Positions 1 through 8,709 of a stretch of DNA of 35,496 nucleotides are shown one piece after another. Position numbers and translations under genes: made by a program. Numbering within the stretch: position 1 is the first letter of the stretch; each line of letters starts with the position of its first letter. The notes below the pieces were generated by a model. It was not told the origin of the DNA. It searched no databases and saw nothing but the letters and a program-made list of their open reading frames with translations. This DNA is from Spirochaetota bacterium (GTDB lineage: Bacteria > Spirochaetota > Leptospiria > Turneriellales > Turneriellaceae), in contig JAFEGD010000092.1 of the NCBI GenBank assembly GCA_018240245.1, forward strand, positions 1 through 35,496, given 5' to 3'.

Positions 1-871
1 CCAAACGGCGAAAGAAAACCTCAACAATATTATCGTAAAAAACCTGTTTCATTTTTCGTAGCCATATTGCACCTGCGCTCGCCGGTAAGTTCATTTGGAA
101 GGCATAGTTGGCGCTACTGATATAGATACGATACAATTTGATCAATGCAAGTAGCCCGGAATTTGCATAGTTTTGGTTTTTATGGATGCGATAGACGCCA
201 TCGACACTCTTCGCAAGGATGACATACCCGTGCAGTGACAGTGCGAGCATTAAATTGACGTCTAACCAATACCCATGCTTTTCGTTTTGGATTATTTTCG
301 TCAATAATCTTCGATTAAATAGAGTCGTAGTGAACGTAAAGAAGCGCAGGTCTGGATAGGCGATAAAGTATTCTCCCGTACTGAATGTTCTGCTGGTGCC
401 GTTAATTGGCGGGCAAACATCATAGCTGATACCTTTCTTCTCATCTTGTACTTTTACTGCGGATTGGTAGAAAGCAACAGGTTTCCGTTGCTTCACGAGC
501 GAGCCTATTTCGGACATTGCATTTTTTAAGAAGTTATCGTTGGTAATGAAGTCATCGTCCGAGACCATTAGGACCCATTCCCCTTGCCCCAATTCTTTGA
601 TTGCATACAAAAAATTCGCGTCGGCGCCTATGTTGTGGCCGTGACGGAAATACTTGAGTTTGGCATGTCGTTTCGAAAGCTGTCGCATTTTTTGATCTGT
701 TCCGTCAGACGAGGCATTGTCTGCGACGATGATTTCTAAATTCTTGTATTTTTGAGCGAGAGCAGTTGAGACGCAGTGCATAAGCATCTCACATCTATTG
801 TACGTGGTAATAATGAGAGAGACTAAGGGGGCACTCTCTACACGTGCAGAATCTTTGGTCGACGTGGCCAT
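1..871 (-). CDS. GT2-family glycosyltransferase (3' end outside window)
   Basis: Family 2 glycosyltransferase, expected to add one sugar from an NDP donor to the growing O-antigen chain at the cytoplasmic face. About 290 residues are visible. The N-terminus has the GT-A nucleotide-binding pattern (VSLIITTYNR near residues 17-26, VADNASSDGT near 49-58) and an acidic metal-binding motif SDDDF (Asp105-107). The ATG at 871 sits one base after the stop of the upstream gene, with a GAGG Shine-Dalgarno about nine bases ahead inside that gene, so the two are probably translationally coupled. The reading frame stays open to base 1, so the C-terminus lies outside the window. Donor and linkage cannot be read from the sequence. 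It is the only glycosyltransferase in the window, so others probably lie further left. Confidence 0.88.
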   Translation of the reverse strand, partial: MATSTKDSARVESAPLVSLIITTYNRCEMLMHCVSTALAQKYKNLEIIVADNASSDGTDQKMRQLSKRHAKLKYFRHGHNIGADANFLYAIKELGQGEWVLMVSDDDFITNDNFLKNAMSEIGSLVKQRKPVAFYQSAVKVQDEKKGISYDVCPPINGTSRTFSTGEYFIAYPDLRFFTFTTTLFNRRLLTKIIQNEKHGYWLDVNLMLALSLHGYVILAKSVDGVYRIHKNQNYANSGLLALIKLYRIYISSANYAFQMNLPASAGAIWLRKMKQVFYDNIVEVFFRRL

Positions 872-872
872 G

Positions 873-1685
873 CTATGTTCGCCTCAGGTAACCATCGGGC
901 GCTACAGTAATGAGCAGTTTATTCGGAATGGCCCTGTCAATCACGAAATCCAGCGGATTTCCATCCGAATCTTTAAGTCCGTTATCTGACAGGCGTTTCA
1001 TAAACTCCCTCACTGCAGTCTTGGGATTATTTCCTTTTCCCCAAGGGCGATTAGGCGACATCCCAGCGGGCAAGTCTTCGACTACGGTACCGAATACGCA
1101 GCAATAGCTGCCGCGGCTCACGAGCGGAGCATACGCCGCTAATTCTGCCAAAACATGATCATGGGTGTGATTTGAGTCCAGGAACACTAAAATGCGTTTG
1201 TAAGAACTCGATTTTTCATGAACCTGCGCAATGATACTCTGATCGATACTTGACCCTTGAATCATTTCAACAAGATGCGACATTGGGTGTTTCTCGATTG
1301 CCTCTCGATTATGGGGTCGAATATCGATATCAATTCCTATGACCTTTCTTTTGCTGTGCAACGGATTCAGCGTCGCGCTTCCATTTACGGCATCGGCATA
1401 ATCTAAAAGTGCAAGCATTGATGCACTTAGAATAAGCGAGCCGCCATGTGCAATTCCGGATGCAATGATCAGGTCAGGCTTCGTTTCCCAGATGATCTCC
1501 TGCATTGCGACGATATCTTGCGGGTATTGAATAATAGGGCGTCCAAGATGTTCAAAATGGTAACCGTATTTGTGTTTATACGCGAGATCGAACCATGATC
1601 GGGTCGCGGCAAGTATTTGCATGTCACTGCCCATGATATCAATTTCCGTTTTCCCTTCGGCTTTGAAATTCTCGTAATTGCTCAA
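873..1685 (-). CDS. CmcI/cephalosporin hydroxylase-family protein, possible sugar O-methyltransferase
   Basis: 270 residues resembling the cephalosporin hydroxylase (CmcI) family, which also includes rhamnosyl O-methyltransferase-type enzymes. Supporting segments are the glycine-rich IASGIAHGGSLI, then IGIDIDIRPHNR, and ILVFLDSNHTHDHVLAELAAY with its DSNHTHDH cluster, which the family conserves as a metal/SAM site. Family members in polysaccharide loci are generally taken to be SAM-dependent O-methyltransferases, so methylation of an O-antigen sugar is the best guess. The start is TTG at 1685, one base after the TAA of the formyltransferase gene, with AAGGAAG as Shine-Dalgarno. With an exporter whose Wzt has a carbohydrate-binding tail, a terminal methyl cap is a possible product. 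That last point is inference only. Confidence 0.75.
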   Translation of the reverse strand: MSNYENFKAEGKTEIDIMGSDMQILAATRSWFDLAYKHKYGYHFEHLGRPIIQYPQDIVAMQEIIWETKPDLIIASGIAHGGSLILSASMLALLDYADAVNGSATLNPLHSKRKVIGIDIDIRPHNREAIEKHPMSHLVEMIQGSSIDQSIIAQVHEKSSSYKRILVFLDSNHTHDHVLAELAAYAPLVSRGSYCCVFGTVVEDLPAGMSPNRPWGKGNNPKTAVREFMKRLSDNGLKDSDGNPLDFVIDRAIPNKLLITVAPDGYLRRT

Positions 1686-1686
1686 C

Positions 1687-2424
1687 TTATTGCGACTTCC
1701 TTGTTATCTGAATTCGTACTTCAAATATTTCATCATTCTCTTCAAACCAGCAGGCAGGATGACCTTCAAATGTTCGCGCGCGTAATCGATTTAAAAGCGC
1801 CCTGGGGGAGGTAGGTAGATCGAGATCTATCTTACTAGCGCCATGAAGCTCACTAGCACGATGAAATGATCCTTTTGTCAGATCCTGAGGTGTACACTTA
1901 AGTGTTTTCGTTCTGATTTTGGGGTAAGACTCGATAAATAACTCAGTCATCGCCGCCTGCGCCTTTTGATACAATGTCTTCCCTGTATCTAGCCAGGTAT
2001 ATTTGATCTCTCTCTGGAAACAAATCGCACCATCGTCAATCCCTGGTGTAATTTTATGAAGCGTTACACCAAAAGGGGCTTGTTCGACAATTGTCCAGAA
2101 ATTGTAATGCTTACCCCGGGCATAGGGTAGCAAACTGGGGTGGGTGTTGATGAACCCGTCCCGCGGCAGGTCAATCAATGGCGAATGTAGAATATGGGGC
2201 CACCAGAGGAGCAGACCAGTATCAACCTTTGCTGTCGTAAATTTGGAGAACAGCTGTTCTTCAGTGGTGTATACATATGTCGACACCCCATTCGCTTCTG
2301 CGAACGCTGAAATTTGATTCTTTGCCGTTGTGACAATTGCATGGATGTCATCGGCATATTCATTGATAAGGTATCGGCAAATCTCAAAACCAACGTTACC
2401 GTCAGCAAGAATCAGGCATTTCAT
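1687..2424 (-). CDS. Sugar N-formyltransferase-like protein
   Basis: 245-residue protein of the 10-formyltetrahydrofolate-dependent formyltransferase fold. It carries the catalytic Asn-x-His motif in FINTHPSLLPYARG (Asn93, His95) and the acidic motif PGIDDGAI (Asp130/131). The 36-residue His-to-Asp spacing matches the classical Asn-His-Asp triad of glycinamide ribonucleotide formyltransferase. It is too short for a methionyl-tRNA formyltransferase, and its neighbour is a sugar aminotransferase. The likely role is therefore N-formylation of a 3- or 4-amino-dideoxysugar nucleotide, as for VioF/QdtF/WlaRD-type enzymes. Its ATG overlaps the aminotransferase stop as ATGA. The C-terminal 50 residues resemble an accessory domain. 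The exact substrate is not determinable. Confidence 0.8.
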   Translation of the reverse strand: MKCLILADGNVGFEICRYLINEYADDIHAIVTTAKNQISAFAEANGVSTYVYTTEEQLFSKFTTAKVDTGLLLWWPHILHSPLIDLPRDGFINTHPSLLPYARGKHYNFWTIVEQAPFGVTLHKITPGIDDGAICFQREIKYTWLDTGKTLYQKAQAAMTELFIESYPKIRTKTLKCTPQDLTKGSFHRASELHGASKIDLDLPTSPRALLNRLRARTFEGHPACWFEENDEIFEVRIQITRKSQ

Positions 2425-3557
2425 GTGATCATCCTGAAGTGCTCTCTAATAATCGAACATACGGATGTTATATCTGTAGCCCCAATTTCGTAGTAGCTTG
2501 GTAAATTAACAGCATTCTCATGAATGGAGTTTGCTTGATTGTTATCATGTCTTAACTCGAAAAAGCCTGTCGTAGAAAGTGGCCAAAAGAATACCCTACC
2601 ATCGACATTCTGCGACTTGAATTTGTTCAATAAATTAACTCGGTCGAGTCGATGGGATGGTAGCGTCATCAGGGTAGGCATCCAATAGCCGTTTTGCGTT
2701 CCCTTGGGTTCAGGATTCATTTTAATTGGCAGATCAGACAGTTGCTGTTGATACAGCTGGAAAATTTCTCTTTTCTTTTCGATCAGAGCGCTGATTCGCT
2801 CCATTTGGCCGCAACCAACAGCTGCTTGCAGATTCGACATTTTGTACTTAAAGCCAATCATCTCCGGCCAGAATTGCTTGGTTTGTCCTCTCTGGCGCCC
2901 ATGATTACTGAGAGTAAGTACCTTTTCAAAGAGTGATGCATCATTAGTAACAAACATCCCGCCTTCACCTGTCGTAATTGTCTTGGTGCCATGAAAAGAA
3001 AAGGTGCCGAATGTCCCCAAAGAGCCAGCGCGTTTGCCGTGCCAAATGGAGCCGATTGCTTCAGCAGCATCTTCGATGATGGGAATATTGTATTTGCGAC
3101 CTATCGCTAGCAAGGCGTCCATATCACAAAGATTGCCATATAAATGCACGGCAATAATAGCTTTTGTCTTGGGTGTTATCGCCTCTTCGACTTTTGCGGG
3201 ATCAATACACCATGTATCGGGCAAGATATCGACAAGTATGGGCGTCGCACCGAGATATGTAATGGGGGCGGCTGATGCTATCCAGTTTATGTCTGCTAAG
3301 ATGACTTCATCGCCTCGCGAAACGCCCAGCGCTGCAAGACCCATATGCAATGCACCCGTACAACTGGATGTCGCGATAGCATAAGTCACACCCAAGTGCG
3401 ATTTGAAATATGATTCAAAGCGCTCGATGTATTCATAACACCGGTTACCCCAGCCATTGGCTGCAGCATCCGTAGCATATTGAATTTCTAGGTCGGTAAT
3501 TGACGCCTTCGAGTAATGGATGCGCGGCTTCAGGGGGTGCCTCTCTCGGCAATGCAT
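2421..3557 (-). CDS. DegT/DnrJ/EryC1 PLP-dependent sugar aminotransferase
   Basis: 378-residue aspartate-aminotransferase-fold enzyme that transfers an amino group, usually from glutamate, to a keto-sugar nucleotide. The PLP lysine is Lys192 in SFHGTKTITTGEGG, a context typical of perosamine-synthase-like members. The cofactor-binding aspartate is in IIEDAAEAIGS (Asp163). It overlaps the formyltransferase by four bases, which supports a two-step amino then N-formyl modification. The CDP-4-keto-6-deoxyglucose made by rfbF/rfbG downstream is a possible acceptor; a GDP-4-keto sugar made elsewhere is the alternative. Start choice is uncertain: the ATG at 3557 has no clear Shine-Dalgarno, while GAGAGAGG precedes an in-frame CTG eight codons downstream, just before the first conserved residues (KPRIHYSK). 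Confidence 0.88.
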   Translation of the reverse strand: MHCRERHPLKPRIHYSKASITDLEIQYATDAAANGWGNRCYEYIERFESYFKSHLGVTYAIATSSCTGALHMGLAALGVSRGDEVILADINWIASAAPITYLGATPILVDILPDTWCIDPAKVEEAITPKTKAIIAVHLYGNLCDMDALLAIGRKYNIPIIEDAAEAIGSIWHGKRAGSLGTFGTFSFHGTKTITTGEGGMFVTNDASLFEKVLTLSNHGRQRGQTKQFWPEMIGFKYKMSNLQAAVGCGQMERISALIEKKREIFQLYQQQLSDLPIKMNPEPKGTQNGYWMPTLMTLPSHRLDRVNLLNKFKSQNVDGRVFFWPLSTTGFFELRHDNNQANSIHENAVNLPSYYEIGATDITSVCSIIREHFRMIT

Positions 3558-3752
3558 GTCAATTCATTGCCATTGTCAGATCGCCAGAGCCCGGAATTAC
3601 CGATGACTTCCTTAGGAATAAGCCAAGAGAACAGAAAATCTGATGGGCATTGGAATTTCCTCCATTCGCTCTTGTCATGTGCCCACGGATCCTGAAAAAG
3701 GCGTATCCTGTTCGCGCAGATAACACTCGCCCTCAAAAGGCAAATAGTTAAA
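3558..3752 (-). other. 195-bp intergenic gap inside the O-antigen operon
   Basis: This is one of the two largest gaps in an otherwise gap-free operon. On the minus strand it holds a strong Shine-Dalgarno (GGAGGAAATTCC) directly before an ATG at 3650, but that frame stops after 12 codons (MPIRFSVLLAYS) at 3612. A longer overlapping frame spans 3530-3799, but it overlaps both neighbours and has no recognisable domain. The region could be the wreck of a small gene, an internal promoter, or a translated leader for the aminotransferase. I cannot choose among these. Confidence 0.4.
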
Positions 3753-4319
3753 TTAGAGATTCGCGAATCCAGAGTCAATTTCTTCCATTCGCCGTTCAAT
3801 CAAGCCCCAAGCGCGATCTTTTTCAGACAGCACCTTCGGTTCAATAGGCCACTTTATCCCAATTGATGGATCGTCAAAACGGATCCCGGATTCGTGGCTT
3901 AAGGCGTAAGGAGCCGAAACGACGTAAACGACGGTCGAATTAGGCTCCAATGTGATGAATGCATGACCGAAACCTTCTGGAACGATCAGACTGACGCCAT
4001 TGCTCGGCGTCAGCATCGAACCAAACCATTGAAATCTTGTCGGTGACCCAGGTCGCAGGTCAATGCCCACATCCCAGATTGCGCCAGCCACGCAAGAGAC
4101 GATCTTTGCCTCAGAGTGTGGCGGAAACTGAAAGTGAATACCGCGCAGTGTACCAACTTCTGCCGACGTGGATGAGTTTACATGCACGGCCTTAGATACA
4201 CGACCAGCCGCTGCTAACTCATCAGCGCCGAACAGTCGGCTAAAAAATCCCCTTTCGTCTCGACGAACGGGGCGGTGCATGATGAATAAGCCTTCTAACG
4301 GTGTCTTTTCAAGTTTCAT
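3753..4319 (-). CDS. RmlC-like dTDP/CDP-4-keto-6-deoxysugar 3,5-epimerase
   Basis: 188-residue cupin of the dTDP-4-dehydrorhamnose 3,5-epimerase family, close to the usual family length. Visible family elements are RDERGFFSRLF, TLRGIHFQFPPHSEAKIVSCVAGAIWDVGIDLR (with the catalytic-region His in RGIHFQ) and IVPEGFGHAFITLE. The ATG at 4319 was chosen because GGAG lies seven bases upstream and the family normally begins there (MKLEKTPLEGL); the longer frame to 4379 runs into the methyltransferase gene. No rmlA/rmlB is seen, but rfbF, rfbG and a C-methyltransferase lie just upstream in the operon. It therefore probably epimerises C3 and/or C5 of a CDP-linked, C-methylated 4-keto-6-deoxyhexose, rather than making rhamnose. 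Confidence 0.85.
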   Translation of the reverse strand: MKLEKTPLEGLFIMHRPVRRDERGFFSRLFGADELAAAGRVSKAVHVNSSTSAEVGTLRGIHFQFPPHSEAKIVSCVAGAIWDVGIDLRPGSPTRFQWFGSMLTPSNGVSLIVPEGFGHAFITLEPNSTVVYVVSAPYALSHESGIRFDDPSIGIKWPIEPKVLSEKDRAWGLIERRMEEIDSGFANL

Positions 4320-4335
4320 GTCGTTCTCCGTATTT

Positions 4336-5571
4336 TTAGAGTTGACGCATTGCAGGCTGCGCGATCCAAATGCGTGCATTAGGGGCCAAGAGTCTTATTC
4401 GCTCAGCAAGTTCGGGCGCAATATTCCAAGGCAGAATAAGAACATCAGTCGGTTGTGCCGAAGCAAGCTGTTCCGGCGCTAGTACCGGGACTTGCGAACC
4501 CGGTAAAAACTTCCCTTGTTTCTCGCTGCTCGCGTCAACTACGTAGACCAACGTTTTAGATGCTTCACCCACAGCATTTAGAAACGTATTGCCTTTGTGA
4601 GCGGCACCATAACCGACCACAACGTCACCCTCTAGCTGCCGCTTATTAAACCATTTACGCAGGCCCTCAATTGCCGCGCCTGCGCGGGCGGCGAATGCAA
4701 GCCATTCATCCGGGTCGAACAGACCCGCTCGTTTTTCAGTCTCTAACGTCGCGCTTACTGAATCATCAGGTAACTTGCTTCGGCTAAGCCAGTACCGGTT
4801 AGAGCCACCGTGAGTTGGCAATTGATCTACATGTACCAACTCGAGGCCGTGTGCTTTGGCAACCACCCTTACAGAATGGGCGGTCAAGTATGAATAATGC
4901 TCATGATAAATAGTGTCAAACAGTGTATTCTGGAGTAACACTGCGAAGGATGGGTTTTCAATCGTTATGATGGTATTGTCATCGGCGAGTATCGACATTC
5001 CCGCCATGAAATCGTGCATGTCTGGGATATGCGCAAAGACGTTGTTCGCGACAATAAGTCGCGGATGGCCGCGGTCTGCAAATATCTTTTCGGCGATACG
5101 GGCACCAAAAAATTCAGTAAGTGTTGGTACGCCTGCCTCGCGCGCTATTGACGCAACATTGTCGGCCGGCTCGACGCCGAGTACAGGGATACCAAGTTTC
5201 TGGAAAGCGGAGAGTAAATAGCCATCGTTGCTGGCCAGCTCGACAACAAGAGAATGCGCATCGAGTTTCAACTCATCTGCCATGGAACTGGCGAACTGCC
5301 TGGCATGTTCAACCCATGTGGCACTGGCCGAAGATAAATACGGGTATGCATCGTGAAAAATTCGTTCGGGCAAAACATATTCACCCAATTGCCCAAGTCC
5401 GCAATTACTGCAGATCCGCATATGTAATGGGAATCTTTCCAGCACTTCATCGGGCGTACTGCCGTATTCTGCGGGCAAGGGTTGCTCACCGAGGTCAAGA
5501 ACACTGACGAGTTCACGTGAACCACAAGCCCGACATTCAGAACTGCCCCTTGGTGAAATTGTCTCTTTCAT
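4336..5571 (-). CDS. NDP-hexose C-methyltransferase (TylCIII/TcaB9-like)
   Basis: 411-residue SAM-dependent C-methyltransferase of the three-part family that adds a methyl branch to a keto-sugar nucleotide. The N-terminal zinc-binding domain has two Cys pairs (Cys13/Cys16 in CRACG and Cys54/Cys57 in CSNCG). The SAM-binding core starts at VVELASNDGYLL (Glu111-Gly117) and continues through GVEPADNVA and IIVANNVFAHI-type motifs. A C-terminal Rossmann-like lobe (VVGYGAAHKGNTFLN) completes the architecture. These enzymes typically act at C3 of 4-keto-6-deoxy sugars. Placed between rfbF/rfbG, two SDRs and an RmlC-like epimerase, it is the strongest indication that the locus makes a branched-chain 6-deoxysugar such as a virenose- or mycarose-type residue. 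The exact sugar is inference. Confidence 0.87.
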   Translation of the reverse strand: MKETISPRGSSECRACGSRELVSVLDLGEQPLPAEYGSTPDEVLERFPLHMRICSNCGLGQLGEYVLPERIFHDAYPYLSSASATWVEHARQFASSMADELKLDAHSLVVELASNDGYLLSAFQKLGIPVLGVEPADNVASIAREAGVPTLTEFFGARIAEKIFADRGHPRLIVANNVFAHIPDMHDFMAGMSILADDNTIITIENPSFAVLLQNTLFDTIYHEHYSYLTAHSVRVVAKAHGLELVHVDQLPTHGGSNRYWLSRSKLPDDSVSATLETEKRAGLFDPDEWLAFAARAGAAIEGLRKWFNKRQLEGDVVVGYGAAHKGNTFLNAVGEASKTLVYVVDASSEKQGKFLPGSQVPVLAPEQLASAQPTDVLILPWNIAPELAERIRLLAPNARIWIAQPAMRQL

Positions 5572-5596
5572 GGTACCCCAATATTCAGAAAAGTTA

Positions 5597-6553
5597 TTAA
5601 TGTGATGACATCTGAATCAAATATTCGTGCAATTCTGTAACGATTTGCTCATACGTCAATATCGGCTTGTAGCCCGTAACGTCTACAAGTTTGCTAATAG
5701 AAAAGACCTCTTTGTCAAGAACGATATCATTGTATGGCAATCTACCAAACTGCATTTCGACTCCCGAAGGGAACAAAGCATACATGCGTTCTACGTATTC
5801 CCTTAATGGGCGCGGGTCACCAGACCCCACCCAATATACGTCGCCAGGTAAGCCCTTTTGACAAATAAGGTAATAGCCGAGGGCGCAATCGTTGACTGAG
5901 ATAACATCAAAGTATTGTTCTCCGCTTGAAAAAATCAATTCGTCGCCACGAATCAGCTTTTGCAGCGTCACTTGCAAAAATGAATTCTTGTCGTCCTCTG
6001 GACCCATCACATGAGAGTGAAGGACATAGATGAAGTCCATTCCGAGCTGAGCTGCCTTTAACCTGAGTGCATTCTTTGCCGCAATTTTGGCAACAGAGTA
6101 AATGACATGCCTGTTGTATTGATGATCTTTGGGGTGATTGAGTTCAAGGTATTTTTCCGTAAACGCTTCTTCCATTGTGCCAACTTGAATGAAGCGACTA
6201 CAACCAATTCTCGATGCGACCTCAAGAGCAGAAGCTGACCAGTAAACATTTTCCATTTGGGCGGCAACATTCAAATCAGATAGGCCCGTTTCCCCACCCC
6301 AAGCCAGGTGAAAGAAAACACAATCTTTGCCCACTTCCCATTTTGTTGCGGACACCCAGTCAACCAATCCGCTAATTTCATTCATATTCAGCTTGAGATA
6401 TTCTGCGCGTTGCATCTTACGGCGCTTTGATTCCGAAATTTCCGCCAAATCCTTCCGACCAAGAGCTAATACCTGTATATCTTGCTTAGCCAGATACTCA
6501 ACGAAGGCTGATCCGATGAAGCCATTGGCTCCAGTTACGATTGCTTTTTTCAT
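5597..6553 (-). CDS. NAD(P)-dependent SDR sugar reductase/epimerase, paralogue 1
   Basis: 318-residue extended short-chain dehydrogenase. It starts MKKAIVTGANGFIGSAF, a TGxxGxxG dinucleotide-binding motif, and has the catalytic Tyr152-x3-Lys156 (YSVAK). In this pathway position it most plausibly reduces the 4-keto group, or epimerises a CDP-linked C-methyl 6-deoxysugar. Its ATG overlaps the stop of the next upstream gene as ATGA. It is clearly related to that neighbour: both start MKKAI(V/I)TGA, share the CVFF-x-(L/F)AW segment near residue 80, and have matching GT-x-EE (residues 125-129) and YxxxK positions. The two are therefore a tandem duplication that has diverged. Confidence 0.82.
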   Translation of the reverse strand: MKKAIVTGANGFIGSAFVEYLAKQDIQVLALGRKDLAEISESKRRKMQRAEYLKLNMNEISGLVDWVSATKWEVGKDCVFFHLAWGGETGLSDLNVAAQMENVYWSASALEVASRIGCSRFIQVGTMEEAFTEKYLELNHPKDHQYNRHVIYSVAKIAAKNALRLKAAQLGMDFIYVLHSHVMGPEDDKNSFLQVTLQKLIRGDELIFSSGEQYFDVISVNDCALGYYLICQKGLPGDVYWVGSGDPRPLREYVERMYALFPSGVEMQFGRLPYNDIVLDKEVFSISKLVDVTGYKPILTYEQIVTELHEYLIQMSSH

Positions 6554-7473
6554 GGTCTCCGCAATGCCTTGAGCAAATTCTGAAATAGGGCAGTTGCGAT
6601 AAATCCGGTATCGCGATGGAGCGTTTCAGTCTCAAAATTAACAGTATTCAAATTTTTGGGAGTCACAAAGTCTGCATTTTCTGAACCGCGGATATTCACA
6701 AGACTTTCAAACGCTTCAAAATACTGTGCCAAAGTTGCTGGCCGTGAAGTGCCTATGAAATAATCTGCTTTATTTTTTCCGCTAAGACCAATAAGATAAA
6801 AGGCTCTTGCGACATCATCAATCAGAATGATGTCAAATAGCTGCATGTTTTTCGGTCGGTCGTATGGCACGCCCTCAGAAATCTTCTTTAATGTTGTGGC
6901 AACGTACGAACCCTTTGTCAAGTCCGGTGCCAATGGTACTGACAAGCGCGTATGCACGTAGTCAATTTTTTCCAGAAATGCAACCATCTTGCACATATCC
7001 CGTGAGGCCAATTTTGCCAATGCATAGTTGGTTTGAGTTGATTGAAACGGATCGTCAGTTTTGCCTAAAAGAAATTGTTCAACGACTGTCTCCTCAAGAG
7101 TGCCTGCATTTATGAATTTGATACAGCCCAATTTTTTTGCAGTTCGCAATGCTTCTGTCGAATAAACGGCATTAGTCAGTTGCTCTTTAAAGGTACCATC
7201 GGTCAATTTATGGCGCCCTTGCCAGGCAAAGTTGAAAAACACACATTCGTCTCCCGGTGACCACTCCATCAATTCAATGTGTTCAGCCAATAAGGCGATT
7301 TCTGCCATCGCAAGTTGCAGATATCTTGAGCCTAAGCCAAACGACCTACTAATGTCTTCACTGCTTAAATTCTGTCTGCCTAGTGACAAGACCTCGATCC
7401 CGATCGAAGTTAAATGCCTGGCCACGGCCATGCCGACTAAGCCAGTGGCGCCGGTGATTATTGCTTTCTTCAT
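6550..7473 (-). CDS. NAD(P)-dependent SDR sugar reductase/epimerase, paralogue 2
   Basis: 307-residue extended SDR, with TGATGLVG at residues 7-14 and catalytic Tyr150-x3-Lys154 (YALAK). The CVFFNFAWQG and GTLEE segments align with its downstream paralogue. Keeping both catalytic sites suggests two different steps (for example a 4-ketoreductase and an epimerase) rather than redundancy; this is inference. It begins a run of four genes after a 177-bp gap (7474-7650) downstream of rfbG. No Shine-Dalgarno is obvious before the ATG at 7473. Confidence 0.82.
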   Translation of the reverse strand: MKKAIITGATGLVGMAVARHLTSIGIEVLSLGRQNLSSEDISRSFGLGSRYLQLAMAEIALLAEHIELMEWSPGDECVFFNFAWQGRHKLTDGTFKEQLTNAVYSTEALRTAKKLGCIKFINAGTLEETVVEQFLLGKTDDPFQSTQTNYALAKLASRDMCKMVAFLEKIDYVHTRLSVPLAPDLTKGSYVATTLKKISEGVPYDRPKNMQLFDIILIDDVARAFYLIGLSGKNKADYFIGTSRPATLAQYFEAFESLVNIRGSENADFVTPKNLNTVNFETETLHRDTGFIATALFQNLLKALRRP

Positions 7474-7650
7474 AAAAATAACATCATGATAGACGAGTCA
7501 AAAAAGTCAGTTTTGGGGTTAAGCGTTTGCAACGCATTCGTTGAATCTGATCACTTCAGATGTCGTTGGCTTTTGCAAATAAGCACATTAAGCCGCAATC
7601 ACAAAACAGAAAACACTGTCACGGGATTCTTGAATGCCATCCCATGCCTG
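7474..7650 (-). other. 177-bp gap between rfbG and the tandem SDR genes
   Basis: Nothing recognisable is encoded here on the minus strand. Plus-strand open frames across it continue antisense into rfbG and look like shadows. The gap is AT-rich and could hold an internal promoter for the SDR/methyltransferase/epimerase genes, but I see no convincing -35/-10 pair and no U-tailed hairpin. Confidence 0.4.
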
Positions 7651-8709
7651 TTAAGACGACGCCGATTCATAGTTTGCTATCTGTTGCTTGCAAATCTCGG
7701 CCATGTCGGCCCCTTGTTTCCAGGCCACATGCCACGCCAAAGTCATGTCAAGCGCAGTTTCAAGATTCCACCTTCGGCGCCACCCGAGTTGAGCTTGGGC
7801 CTTGGAACTGTCCAATCTTAGAGTATTGGCCTCATGCGGCTGCGGCGATGCATCAGAATGCCAAACCGCATCGGCAACGTGCCCGCCCAGATATTCGACG
7901 ATCCATTGAACCGACCTGGCATCGGCCTCACATGGCCCAAAATTCCAGGCATCAGCGAATCTTGTTTCGCCACGGAAGAGTTTCTCGGCTAGTAGCATGT
8001 AACCGGACAGTGGCTCAAGGACGTGTTGCCATGGCCTTGTCGAAAGCGGCGACCGAACTTTAAGAGGGTGTCCTGAATCCAACGCTCGCAGAAAATCGGG
8101 TACAAGTCGGTCAGCAGCCCAGTCGCCCCCCCCGATCACGTTTCCAGCACGGGCGCTGGCAAGATGTTTATCTGCTGTCTCAAAAAACGATCGGCGATAA
8201 GCTGCGGTGATCAATTCTGAACAAGCCTTGCTACTAGAATAGGGGTCAAAACCACCCATGGCTTCATTCTCGCGATAGGGCCAAGGCCATTCACGATTTT
8301 CATAACACTTGTCGGTGGTTACGTTCACGACGGCTCTTACACTTGCTACTTGGCGTGCAGCTTCAAGCACATTCACCGTGCCCATGACGTTTATAGCATA
8401 AGTCTCGACCGGTGCAACATAGGAATAACGCACCAGCGATTGCGCTGCCATGTGAAAAACAACTTCTGGCTGCGCAGTATGCATGGCCCGATTGAGTGCG
8501 TCTGCGTCGCGAACATCAGCAATTGTACTGCCGGCCAAACGGCTTCGCAGATTCGTAACCGTGAACAAATTGGGCGCCGTTGGCGGCGTCAGAGCATAAC
8601 CATGAACTTCGGCCTTCATGTCTGCTAACCACAAGGCCAGCCACCCACCCTTGAATCCGGTGTGGCCGGTTAGAAAAACTCGTTTGCCGCGCCAAAACTC
8701 CCGCTTCAT
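7651..8709 (-). CDS. rfbG: CDP-glucose 4,6-dehydratase
   Basis: 352-residue extended SDR converting CDP-D-glucose to CDP-4-keto-6-deoxy-D-glucose. The N-terminal NAD-binding motif GHTGFKG (residues 15-21) is characteristic of RfbG, and the catalytic Tyr157-x3-Lys161 lies in [23 protein letters not shown] and [19 protein letters not shown] are further family hallmarks. The ATG at 8709 was chosen because it overlaps the rfbF stop as ATGA, with GGTGTGGGA just ahead; an in-frame ATG at 8724 lies inside rfbF. The order rfbF then rfbG is the classical arrangement. Its product feeds the methyltransferase, epimerase and SDR genes downstream. Confidence 0.95.
   Translation of the reverse strand: MKREFWRGKRVFLTGHTGFKGGWLALWLADMKAEVHGYALTPPTAPNLFTVTNLRSRLAGSTIADVRDADALNRAMHTAQPEVVFHMAAQSLVRYSYVAPVETYAINVMGTVNVLEAARQVASVRAVVNVTTDKCYENREWPWPYRENEAMGGFDPYSSSKACSELITAAYRRSFFETADKHLASARAGNVIGGGDWAADRLVPDFLRALDSGHPLKVRSPLSTRPWQHVLEPLSGYMLLAEKLFRGETRFADAWNFGPCEADARSVQWIVEYLGGHVADAVWHSDASPQPHEANTLRLDSSKAQAQLGWRRRWNLETALDMTLAWHVAWKQGADMAEICKQQIANYESASS

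Noticed and set aside
3530..3799. 89-codon minus-strand open frame between the epimerase and aminotransferase genes
   Set aside because: It overlaps both neighbours, has no strong start signal and no recognisable domain. Kept only as a comment on the gap.
7486..8063. Plus-strand open frames across the rfbG/SDR gap
   Set aside because: They run antisense through rfbG and show no conserved motif; they are shadows of the rfbG codons.
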